A stretch of 64,000 bases of DNA from Ampullaceana balthica (lineage: Eukaryota; Mollusca; Gastropoda; Lymnaeidae), in NCBI GenBank assembly GCA_944989445.1, contig CALYLW010000547.1, positions 124,001 to 188,000 of the forward strand, given 5' to 3'. Below the pieces are notes generated by a model. That model saw nothing but the letters and a program-made list of their open reading frames with translations, had not been told where the DNA came from and searched no databases. Shown here piece by piece: positions 1-10,021 of the stretch. Within the stretch, counting starts at the first letter, position 1; each line of letters opens with the position of its first letter. The position numbers were made by a program, and so were the translations under genes.

Positions 1-1165
1 AATTAATATCTTAAGGTGTCCGAGAAATATGTTGTGATGTCATGTCAACATCTTAAAATGTCACATTAGGATGTGATAATTTGTCTCAGAGAAGCATTTT
101 GTGATTGCTTTTTAACATCATAAGATATCATTGTTAACTGTGATGTCGTGTTGACACTATAAGCTTTCAGTGTAAGATGTTGTGACGTCATGTTAACATG
201 GTAACAATGCTGCCATTACAATTCCTGATATCTTTCGTGCCACAATGAAACCGATATAATTTCTAGCATTACTGAAATTGAAGCATTCATCCGTGAACCG
301 TGAGACAACAAAACAAGACATTCTAAGCCATGACTGCAGCAATCACTTGAACAAATCTTGCAGAAGGACTTTATCTGAACCGATTCACTTCTAGGCAATT
401 TACGTCACCAAACAGATCGCTCAAACAATGCCATTGAAAACCAACGAATGGAGTAAGTGTAAATGTAATCTCTTGACACAGATTCTCAAATTATATTATT
501 CAGAGTCCTGTGTACACCCGAAATTTTCACTACCCTTCCACCTCTCCACATTACCCAACAAGTTTCGAATCTTTACTTACGTGATTTGGACCTTTGTTTT
601 AGCCGCCTTACAGACTTGACTTTAAATTATCCATCTTTTCACAGACATCGTACATTTTCTTCATACGCCTTCCACTTCCTCGTTCCCCGATATCTCTTTT
701 TTTTTAAAGAAATAATACTTGTTTGTATTTGCAGTGAAAAGTTTTGACTAAGCGCTGATTATTGATATTTTATTACAATTGCCATTATATTATTTTATTC
801 TGTTTAAGAAGAAAGCATTTTAAATACAGTGCTTAAGGCTAGATAACAAAACCAAATCTGAAATTATTGTCTCTATTTTAAAAAGAACTCTACCGACGTC
901 ACAGACTTGTCGATCCACCAAAAAATGTCGACTGCAATGCGAGTACTTGATATCTCCTTAATTTACTTGACAAAACACGCATTCAAACATCCTTTCCTAC
1001 ACGGCCAGACTGAAGGCTTAAACATTATATTCGAATATTTTTTTCTATTTAAAAAATGTGGTCGCAATAATTATAATTTTTCTATTATTGTTAGAGGTGT
1101 GAAAGAAGTAGCCTGACTGCTGAATATTAAACTTTCTTTATTTTTTCGATGGATTGTTTTGAATA
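1..1165. other. No gene recognised; faint repeats at the start
   Basis: The first 200 bases hold several inexact copies of a TGTGATGTCATGT-like phrase, the decayed edge of a tandem or dispersed repeat. The rest is AT-rich with no coding pattern I can support. Confidence 0.5.
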
Positions 1166-1194
1166 TTGATTGTGTTGGTTGCCTTGTTTGTTAG

Positions 1195-1582
1195 AGCAAA
1201 TTATTCCGTAGTAATGAAACACCTTGAAACACTAGAGGATAGAAGAACCAAGAGCAAAGTAGTAATCATACATAAAGCAATTAATTCTAATTTAGAAATA
1301 CAACACAAAGATAACTTAATACAACCCTCAGATAGACATAAGGATAAAAACACCCTTCTTATTCCGTATGCAAGAACAAACACATACAAGTTTTCCTTCT
1401 TCCCGTCCGGAATTCGGGCGTGGAATGGGTTGCCTGAAGAATCCAGGAAAACCAACACTTTATCAACATTTAAATCTCTAATAAAAATGCAGGACTAAAC
1501 ACAAACCATAGATAAGCGTAGGACGCAATAATCTTCTGTATAGAAGGAGCGTCTGTAAACAGATAAGATAAGATAAGATAAT
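1195..1582 (+). mobile_element. LINE family A (jockey/CR1-like), 3' end copy
   Basis: The frame ending at 1498 encodes the tail of a non-LTR reverse transcriptase: LETLEDRRTKSKVVIIHKAI then YKFSFFPSGIRAWNGLPEE. The 3'UTR ends ACGCAATAATCTTCTG...AGGAGCGTCTGT followed by (GATAA)n at 1558-1582, the short simple-repeat tail typical of these clades. Truncated at the 5' side. Confidence 0.85.
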
Positions 1583-1699
1583 GTGACTGCAAAAGTTCAA
1601 GCGAACTGAACAACAAAAAACTGTAGAATACTCTATTCCAAAATTATTATTTGACAAGGACAAAATAAAGCAAGTTATAAAAACATGACAAAAATGGAC

Positions 1700-1950
1700 T
1701 TTCCCGCTCCAGCTTATCATTCTTTGTACCGATGGTCACGGGTTCGAATCCATGTCAAGGCAAGGCAAGGCCAAGGGCATCCCTGAGTCACCCAGCTCCG
1801 AATGGGTACCTAACACTAGTTAGGCGGCTGGGTAATGCGTGGAACCCACAAAGCCGTGGCTTGTGAACGCTGCATCACTTGCAAACACATCATCTGTCAT
1901 GGTCTGTGGACGCAATTATCTTCTGCATAGAAGGAGCGTCTGTATAGATA
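1700..1950 (+). mobile_element. tRNA-derived SINE with LINE-A tail
   Basis: A polymerase III B box (GGTTCGAATCC, 1741-1751) is followed by (CAAGG)n, a body containing CACCCAGCTCCGAATGGGTA, and a 3' end GGACGCAATTATCTTCTGCA...GAGCGTCTGT that matches LINE family A. A second body copy lies at 7655-7866 on the other strand. The A box is too decayed to place. Confidence 0.75.
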
Positions 1951-1954
1951 AAAA

Positions 1955-2515
1955 AAATAGCTACATTGATAAACTAGAACGAATTTAAAAAATAGCTGCT
2001 GCCAGATTTCTTAATGGAGAATATTCAAAATGTACAAGCGTAAAACCATTAGTTAAATCATTAAACATAGAAACACTAGAAGAAAGAAGAACCAAGAGTA
2101 AAGTAGTAATAAATCATAAGGCAATTAATCTAACTTGGAATGCTCAAAACAAAGATACCTTAATACAACTATCAGATAGAAATAAGGATTAATACAACAA
2201 AAATGTTCTTAAGACGTATGCAAGAACAAACTCACACAGATTCTCGTTCTTCCCGTCAGGAATTCGGGCGTGGAAAGGGTTGTCTGAAGAAAAAAAATAA
2301 GCCTGTGTAACAGACAAGATAAGATTAGTTAAGATGAGAGAAGATATTAATTGCTAACAAGAATATGAAGCTCATTGAAAGAGCTAAAGCAATTAACTAT
2401 ATATTTTAAAAAAGATGTTATAGACAGATCTTAAGATAAACATATCTTTATCAACATTTAAAACTAAAAAGAATACAGGGCTAAACACAAATCACAGATA
2501 AGCGTAGGACGCAAT
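1955..2515 (+). mobile_element. LINE family A, second fragment, interrupted
   Basis: Matches the family-A RT tail (AAACCATTAGTTAAATCATT, then FSFFPSGIRAW-type coding around 2240) but is full of stops. About 140 bases at 2300-2440 are foreign, including GATAA-type tail sequence. It resumes at 2441 and is cut at 2515 in the GTAGGACGCAAT motif, where the family-B LINE begins. Confidence 0.7.
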
Positions 2516-5500
2516 CGTTGGCATCCTTCCGTCTCGCAAGACGATGGTGCATCACCATTGGGTTGGGTTGCATTTCCTCGTGTGGCTGTGCATTCCTATC
2601 CTTGAGTGACAGTTTTTACCACAGCTTTTACACACGGGTTCTGTGCTGCCCAATGCTTTGCCCTTTCTCCTAGCTCTTCTGTCTGTAGACTCCTCCATGC
2701 TTCGCTTCTCGGGTACTATGACGCCCTCTTTGACAACTGTACCCCACGTAGATCGGTCTTCTGCCTTCCATTCCCTTGTGCGTATTCTGGCTGCTTTCAT
2801 GTCCCTTTGGCAGACATATTTAAATCGCAGACGTGGGAGACCTGTCTTCCTCTTTCCCGATGTTAGTTCTTCATATAGGAGGTCCTTGGGGATGCGGCCA
2901 GGGCTCATTCTTTTTACATGTCCTAGCCACCTCAGACGTCTTTCACTGAGAATTGAGAACATGGTTTGGGTATTGAGTCAGTACCTCACTAATTGGCACT
3001 TTTTCCTGCCATTTAATGCCAAGGATGCGACGCAGGCACCTCAAGCGGAAGCTATTAAGCTTGCGCTCACGGGATGTATAAGTAGTCCATATCTCGCTCC
3101 CGTATAGCAGCGTACTGATGACGAAGGATTGATAGACACACAGTTTGGTTTTCTCCGTTACCTCAGTGTTTTCCAGACCCGCTTATTTAGTTTAGCCATT
3201 GTTGCAGCTGCCTTGCCAATTCTACTGTTTATTTCGTCCTTGATGGACAGTGTATTGGAGACCTTGGAACCCAAGTAGGTGAAACTGTCAACAACCTCCA
3301 AGTTTTCATTATCGATATTGATGGTAGGAGGAGAACGTGTGTCTTGGGCCATGATGTTTGTCTTTTTCAAGCTGATTTGCAGACCAAATTCTTTGCATGC
3401 GTTGGAGAAGCTTGACACGAGTTTTTGTAAACCAGTTTCTGTGTGTGCTGTTAATGCCGCATCATCCTCAAAGAGTAGCTCACGAATAAGGATATCTGTC
3501 GTTTTGGTTTTGGTTCGGAGGCGTGCAGTGTTGAGAAGTCCTCCATCAACTCTGGTGTGTAACCAGATTCCATCACTGCTATCCTTGACTGCGCATCGAA
3601 GCAGTACAGAGAAGAATATTGCGAACAGTGTTGGTGAGAGTACACAATCTTGTTTAACTCCGCTGCTGACTGGAAACGCTTCTGGCGTAGCTCCATCGAA
3701 CTCCCTATGCCCTGCATATTTTCATGGAACTTTCTTATGATGGCGAGTAGGTGTGAAGGACAGCCGATATTTTCCAGGATTTGGAATATCCCGTTGTGAC
3801 TGGCTAAATCATTGAGTTTCTAAATGTAAGATCCACAAAGGCAATGTATAGTGGCATATGCTGCTCTCTGCATTTTTGCTGGAGCTGCCGTATGGAGAAC
3901 ACCATATCTATGGTAGACCGACCAGCCCGGAAACCACACTGAGATTCTGGATAAACTCGGGAGGCTAAACTCTGTAATCGTGTTAGTATGACACGGGCAA
4001 AAGCCTTTCGTACAATACTAAGGAGTGAGGTGCCGCGATAGTTATTGCAGTCACTTCTATCGCCTTTGTTCTTATATAGTGTCACTATATTTGCGTCCTT
4101 TAGGTCATGGAGGATGTAGCCCTGTTCCCAGCAGAGGGACAGAAGCTCGTGCAAAGGTTGAAGTAAAGCTGTCTTGCCACGCTTTAGAGCTTCTGGTGGT
4201 ATGCCATCATTCCCAGGGGCTTTTACACAAGCTAGGCAGTCAATTGCTTTGCTCAGCTCTCCTGTGTGGGCACGACATCAAGTTCTTCCATAGGCGGCAT
4301 AACGGGAATGTCATCTAGAGCGGTGCTGGAGACTATGGTAACTGTTGCATACAGTTCCAGATAATAACTCAACCCGCCGTTTTAGCTGCGCTGCCTGGTC
4401 TTGGATAATATCTCCACTCTTGGACTTTAGGGGGGCAACTAGACGTCACAGGGCCAGTTGCTTTTTTAATATTTTCGTACATGGCTTTGGCATTGCCCAT
4501 GTCTGCAGCTGACTGTATGCTGGAGCAGAGGTTAAGCCAGTAGGTATTGGCACATTGACGTGCGACTTTTTGGGCATGCGACTTGGCTATTTTTAAGCCA
4601 TGCAGCCTGTCGGGTAGTCGGGTGTATTCTTTTCCTTGTAGGCCATAAGAGCTTTCCTTTTGGCTTCAGTGACAGGTTTAATCTCATCCCAATGTGCATC
4701 AAACCAGTCTGTGTTTTATGAGATTTTTTGCCAGAGGCATTTAATGCGGATGTATAGATTGTGTCTCTGAGATGCGTCCATTTGGAGTCAATGGTGACGT
4801 ATGGGGACGTCTTTGAGAGACATTCATGAACTCTGTGAACAGCTGCATTTTCACGGGGTCTTTCATGCAGAAGGTGTTGGTGCGTGGACATCCCTTTTTC
4901 TTTGTGTGTAAGAGTTTTCCCTCATTATTGGTAACTTGTTTACCCCAAGGGATTGATCCTTGTCGCAGTCGGCACTATGATAGCTGCTTGTAAGTAGGAC
5001 GCTAGCCAAATGTGCACGTCTGGTGATGATGAGGTCCAGCTGGTGCCATTTGTGCGATCGAGGGTGTCTCCAAGATACTTGGTGTATATCCTTGCACTTA
5101 AAGAAAGTTTTGGTCACACACAAGCCTCGTGAGCAGCACAGCTCAAGCAGCCTCTGTCCTTTCTAATTGATCTTTCTCCTTCATAGAGACCAAGGCATGT
5201 TGGACAGGCTTCGTGGTCGCTCCCCACTCTAGCATTGAAATCTCCTAGGAGATAGATTTCCTCATCTTTTGTGTTGCTGGTTATTGCCTGGTCTAAAGCT
5301 CCATAGAATTGGTCCGGGGTTGAACAGAAAGTTGGGGCGTGCACACTAAGAACGATTGCTGGGTCCGCAGCTGTTCTGAGTCTTAGAGTGACGATCCTCT
5401 CCGTGCCTGATGATGGGGGTTCAATGGATGGTAGAATTGTGTTCTTAACTGCGAAACCTACACCATGCTATCTTGGTTCGCCTGTAGGTCTGCCTTGCCA

Positions 5501-5945
5501 GAAGAAGGTGCAATTTGTTTCTTTTAAGGAGCCGTTGTCTGGGAGCCTAGTCTCTTGAAGGCATGCGATGTCAATCTTCAGTCTGTTGAGCTCTCTATTC
5601 CTGTTTTCCGTCTGTCGATTATAGAGTGCAGGTCATCAGTGATGCCGGGACGCATAGTCCTCACGTTTCAGCTAGCGATTCGAAGAGCTGGGGTCTTCTT
5701 TTTCTTTTTTGTATTTCTTGGTACAGGGCTTTTTGGCCCACTTGTTGAGTGGAACTCTAATCTCCAAGCACCCAGTGGAGAAGGCAGCTCATGACGGGAT
5801 AGCACCTATTTGACTGGGGGCTGTCCAGTTTAAGGCGGGCGGTAGATGTCCAGTGAGACTTGGTAGTCTCTCCCACCATCGGAAGCGCCCCTGGCGCTTG
5901 GCTCTACGTCAATTTGGTAACCTTTCGGGTAGATTAGGCTCGTTA
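2516..5945 (-). mobile_element. LINE family B: endonuclease + reverse transcriptase, near full length, decayed
   Basis: Read on the minus strand. About 5945-5700: conserved-looking 5' leader. 5690-4900: apurinic-type endonuclease (NVRTM, KIDIACLQETRLPDN, HAPTF, YLLGDFNARVGSD). 4320-3150: reverse transcriptase (NDGIPPEALKRG, ANIVTLYKNKGDRSDCNNYR, SQCGFRAGRSTIDMVFSIRQ, YIAFVDLT, LLFEDDAALT, FTYLGSKV). 2962-2552: C-terminal RRLRWLGHVKRMSPGRIPK and a CKSCGKNC...HSHTRKC zinc finger. Frames break many times (for example near 5600, 3830 and 3160), so it is dead. The 3' end GACGGAAGGATGCCAAC is typical of this LINE group. RTE-like or a related clade; I cannot assign it exactly. Confidence 0.88.
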
Positions 5946-5969
5946 ACCTTGGATGGTAATTCATCTAGG

Positions 5970-6090
5970 ACAGGGGTCGGCGAACAGAGGTAAATGACCC
6001 CATTCGGGGTTAAAAGGGAATTCTTGGGGGCAATGGAGACTTATTGGGGATATATAAAATACGCTAGACACTAGATATATTCAAAGTCCA
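5970..6090 (+). mobile_element. hAT-type terminal fragment
   Basis: Starts CAGGGGTCGGCGAACAGAGG, like a hAT inverted terminus. The same end occurs in reverse at about 48600-48723 (CTGTTCGCCGACCTG). No partner end or target duplication is visible here. Confidence 0.5.
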
Positions 6091-6419
6091 TTCTGAGTAC
6101 GTGAATAATAAAAAGAAAAATCTTACTCCCCCTCCCACTGTGGAGGGAGTAAAGTGGGGGAGGGGACGGAAGGTGTCTCCTCTCACGGGCTTGTGTCGGC
6201 ATGTCAAAGCAAGTTGGGTTCCTTTCATATGAAACATGGACACCGCCTCTCTTTCCTGTCAAGCCTACTACCTCTAAATATCTACATGGTCCTTGATTAA
6301 TCGGCGCCTATTTTCCCTAACTCAAAAACTCCATAAGTCGATTTTTTTCGGGTCCTTTTGAGGTCGACTTAGAGAGGTCCGACTTTATTTATTTAAATAT
6401 AAATTTTAAAAATTTAAGA

Positions 6420-6745
6420 TTTTGTGGCGCCCTTTTGATCTGGCGCCCTTGGCAACTGTCCCTGGATGCCAACCAGTTGTTACGCCACTGAACGCAAGTC
6501 GTTCCCTTGGTTACACCAATGACGTGGAGAGGGGGGATATGCTGTATGGGCAGCAGCTAATTCTCCATTATACCCGCCCAGGCTTGCATCAGCTCTGGAG
6601 AGGACACTCCAGCGTCTCAAAATGTGTCGACAAAACACGGGCAGTGGCAGTTATCGGTTCTAAGCAAAAGCTCAGGACGCAATAATCTTCTGTATGGAAG
6701 AAGCGGGTGTAACACATAAGATAAGAGAAGATAAGAGAAGATTAG
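6420..6745 (+). mobile_element. Repeat carrying a LINE-A type tail
   Basis: An unidentified body (GGCGCCCTTTTGATCTGGCG...) ends with AGGACGCAATAATCTTCTGT and (GATAAGA)n at 6683-6745, the family-A 3' end. Either 3'UTR of LINE A or another SINE-like parasite of it. Confidence 0.55.
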
Positions 6746-6754
6746 ATGATTTTT

Positions 6755-7345
6755 AAAAAAAACATAAAAACAAAGTTTTTTACTATAAATCATTTATATA
6801 CTAGACATAACTAAAAAGTATGTTCATTATAATACGCATCGCACGACAATCCAAAAATCCCAAATTTTATTTATGTCTCATATATTAAGGATTTATAGTT
6901 TTTTTTTAAAACTACCACAATCTGCATGCTAAATTTCACCTCGATTTGATCACGGGAAAAGGGTATAAAACATGTTTAATATAATGCGCACCACGCGACA
7001 GACTAGCATAAACATTTACAGATCGGGAATATATTTTTTTTTAAAGTATGGTCAATATAATAGGCACCGCGTGACAGGAAAATATTAAAGAAGTGTGTTC
7101 AATATAACACGCACCGCGACAGTCTAGCACAAAAATGTACATGCTTCATAGAGATACATAGAGATAATCTAAAAATGTATTAATTTAATTAAATTACATT
7201 CGATCGATGTGAAATTTCGAAAGATCATTTTTATCGTCGGCACGAGTCTGCCTGCAAAATTTCAGCTCGCTAATTTACGGGGAAATTGATTAAAATCGAT
7301 CCAAAGTTTGTTCGGCAAACAAGCAGTCAAGCAGACGCCACGAGT
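6755..7345 (-). repeat. Dispersed repeat with irregular TGTTCAATATAATACGCACC motifs
   Basis: At least four spaced copies (near 6821, 6974, 7050 and 7087) of a motif reading TGTTCAATATAATACGCACC with CGCGACA after it, bounded by ACTATAAATC and GTTTTT phrases. The opposite-strand relative is at 59000-60105. Confidence 0.6.
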
Positions 7346-7654
7346 TAATATAAAGAATTTAAAAAATTAGTCTTTGCCTTTCTTATTCTAAAAATTTTAC
7401 ATGTTTGAAAATTGAGTTTCTGTCCTAAGATATAGCTACCACAGTTTTTAAAACAACACCGTTAACAGTGCAAGTATTCCGCTTATTCACACCACTATTC
7501 CTGTACTACTGTTTACTATACTTGCTGTGGAGTAACATTTCGGGTATAACCGGGTTTCACGTTAGGGAAAAGTTGCGTATAGAAATCTAAATTCTCTAAA
7601 TAATACGTTAGTCAAAATTATGCAGCTATAATAAAAACTGTAAAAATAAATTTA

Positions 7655-7866
7655 TCTGTCTTACCTTGTCTTATCTATACAGTTCAGACGCTCCTTCTAT
7701 ACAGAAAATTATTGCGTCCACAGGCCATGCCGGTGTCTTGGCAAGTGACGCAGCGTTCACATACCACGGCTATGAGGGTTCTACACTATTACCCGCCGCC
7801 TTTGTTTCCCTAAGTAGTGATGGGTACCCAATCGGAGTTGGGTGGAATCAGGAACGCCCTTGGCTA
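7655..7866 (-). mobile_element. SINE copy, minus strand
   Basis: Reverse complement shows CACCCAACTCCGATTGGGTA, TAGCCGTGG, GTGAACGCTGCGTCACTTGC, then GTGGACGCAATAATTTTCTG and AGGAGCGTCTG with an AGATAAGACAAGG tail. Same body and tail as the 1700-1950 SINE; the tRNA-like head is lost. Confidence 0.75.
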
Positions 7867-7954
7867 AAGGAGATTCTTATAAATACCACAAGTGTATTAA
7901 GTTTACGTGTGTGTGTGTGTTTTAAAATAATAAATTCATGATAATTCTAGAGCT

Positions 7955-8200
7955 TTCGGATTGGTTGACTCAAGAAACATTTTCAGCACAAACTACCGGA
8001 AGGAAGTCCAAGCCGCCATTTTAAATCTGGCTCCGAGGGACAAGAAAGATCTGTCTTTGAAAGAATTATCTGGGTTCATTGACATTATCATTATTACAGA
8101 ATGGACAGCGTGGAATTTTGAACAATTATTTTTTCAATACGATAGCGGCATTATTTGTCTGTACGTTTGTGATGTTGTAACAAGTTGTGAATATTAAAAT
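7955..8200 (+). other. Possible exon or 5' leader, unsupported
   Basis: A frame from an AG at 7985-7986 reads TNYRKEVQAAILNLAPRDKK and could end at a GTACGT donor at 8160. It also contains GCCGCCATTTT (8011-8021), a YY1-like promoter motif in reverse. It might be part of the 5' region of the 5-exon gene. I cannot join it in phase to anything. Confidence 0.25.
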
Positions 8201-8479
8201 CTGTGAAACGTTTAAATTTATTATTATAGTCTTATTGTCATTGGTAAAATATAAGTTAGTATTCACTGGAATGTTGATAGTTGATGGATTTTTTTAACGC
8301 GGTGACGTCATTTTTGTCAATAAGTTTTTTTCTTTGTTCTGTGTAAAGTCATGAATTATAAAGAAATAAAAAATGTTAAAAATAATTCGGAATTACATTC
8401 AAGAACATTTTTACAAACTCTGAAAGTCAACGCCGCATCAGGCAAACAATAAAACGTGTCTATTGTTATTATAAATATC

Positions 8480-8755
8480 CTCATCATTATTATTACTACT
8501 AGTACTGCTATCATTACTATTTTTATTAGTAGTCTACTACTATTATTATTACAATTATTATTATTATTTGTAGTTGTATAATTACAATAATTATTATTAA
8601 AATTATTTTTATTATTAGTCTTGCTACAATTGTTATTATTATTATTATTATTATTGCTATTCATATTATTTTTATAATGATTAATATAAATTTATTAATA
8701 TTAATATTTTATTATTATTATTGCTATTATTATTATTATTATTACCATGACTATT
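8480..8755. repeat. ATT/TTA-rich microsatellite region
   Basis: Long runs of ATT/TAT triplets with scattered interruptions. They create a poly-Asn reading frame on the minus strand that is not a gene. Confidence 0.85.
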
Positions 8756-8786
8756 CCTATAACAATGTATCTAATCGACTAAAATA

Positions 8787-9014
8787 AGTGTCTTCCAACC
8801 ACTTTGAGCTGGTACAGTTACATCACTAAACATGAGTGGGTGGGTGTCTTCCAACCACTTTGAGCTGGTACAGTTACATCACTAAACATGAGTGGGTGGG
8901 TGTCTTCCAACCACTTTGAGCTGGTACAGTTACATCACTAAACATGAGTGGGTGGGTGTCTTCCAACCACTTTGAGCTGGTACAGTTACATCACTAAACA
9001 TGAGTGGGTGGCGT
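8787..9014. repeat. 56-bp tandem repeat, 4 copies
   Basis: Units start at TCTTCCAACC (8791, 8847, 8903, 8959) and are almost identical, so the array is young. Confidence 0.95.
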
Positions 9015-9074
9015 TGATCTTTCTTCATTTTTCTTCAACCTTAAAATCATCGACTACCTCTGAGCAGTCTGCAA

Positions 9075-9215
9075 CTGGTCTCTCTTGCCTCTGTCTTGCC
9101 TCTCTCTCTCTCTTCTCTCTCTCTTGCCTCTCTCTTACTGTCTTGCCTCTCTCTATCTCTCTCTCTTTCTTTTACTGTCTTTCCTCCCTCTTGTCTCGGT
9201 CTTGTCATGCCAAGG
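9075..9215. repeat. CT-rich microsatellite
   Basis: Imperfect (TCTC)n with TTGCC interruptions; about 750 bases before the ATG of the 5-exon gene. Confidence 0.8.
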
Positions 9216-9965
9216 ACCTCCTACACTACGACTCTTGGTCACGTGACATAGTACCTATTTATCCCCTCACAAAAACTTCCAGTGCTTAAAGTTCAAATCA
9301 AACTGAGTTTTCCAAACACAAATATCCCAGCGTGAAACTAGAGCCCATACATTAAAATCAAAAAATAATTAGTCAAATGTAGGTTAAATTTATTACTTAA
9401 AAAAACAAACTCTATTCCTCTTAAGTTGTAATATTTCCAACAACATTCAATTAGTAAATAAAGTTGACATTTTGACATGTTTGACAAAGTTACTACTTAA
9501 TTGCAAACTGAGTATCACTACATTGTATATTGTTTTGTGTAGAAATTAAGTTTTGGCATCTTCATTTGATGAGGCCTGATGCTCAGCGGGGATGAAATTT
9601 AGATCATATTACATGTAGTCTAACGCTGTCCCCTGACAGATGTCATATGTTAGACTTACTAGGGCAGATGTCGTCCATCTGTTATCACCTGAATGTGATG
9701 ACGACCGGATCACATGACCTACCTTGTAGACACACTGTTCCCGTGAAACCTGGCCATGTCTCTTGTCCCCCCACCCCACCCCACTTTCTCTTCTTTCAGC
9801 CGGGAAGATTCATTTTATTTTGATAGTCACCCAAAGTTTATTAAACCTGCTCTAAACTCTACATGCAAACAGTTTATATCGAATCTATCGCAGCATTGTC
9901 TACACTTTATCTACAATGTCAACATTCTATTCCTAGGTCAAGTTTAACGTAACCTCCCCTTGGCC

Positions 9966-10021
9966 ATGTCATATCTGGACGTCTGCTACAACTTCTTGCC
10001 TGACAAGGAATTTCATGAAGA
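9966..10021 (+). CDS. Unrecognised gene, coding exon 1
   Basis: Encodes MSYLDVCYNFLPDKEFHE plus two bases (GA) of the next codon. The donor GTGAGT is a perfect match to consensus. A stop codon in frame just upstream, with no acceptor in between, makes this ATG the likely start. Any 5'UTR exon boundary is unresolved. Confidence 0.75.

Noticed and set aside
8356..8664. Poly-asparagine reading frame
   Set aside because: ATT/TTA microsatellite.
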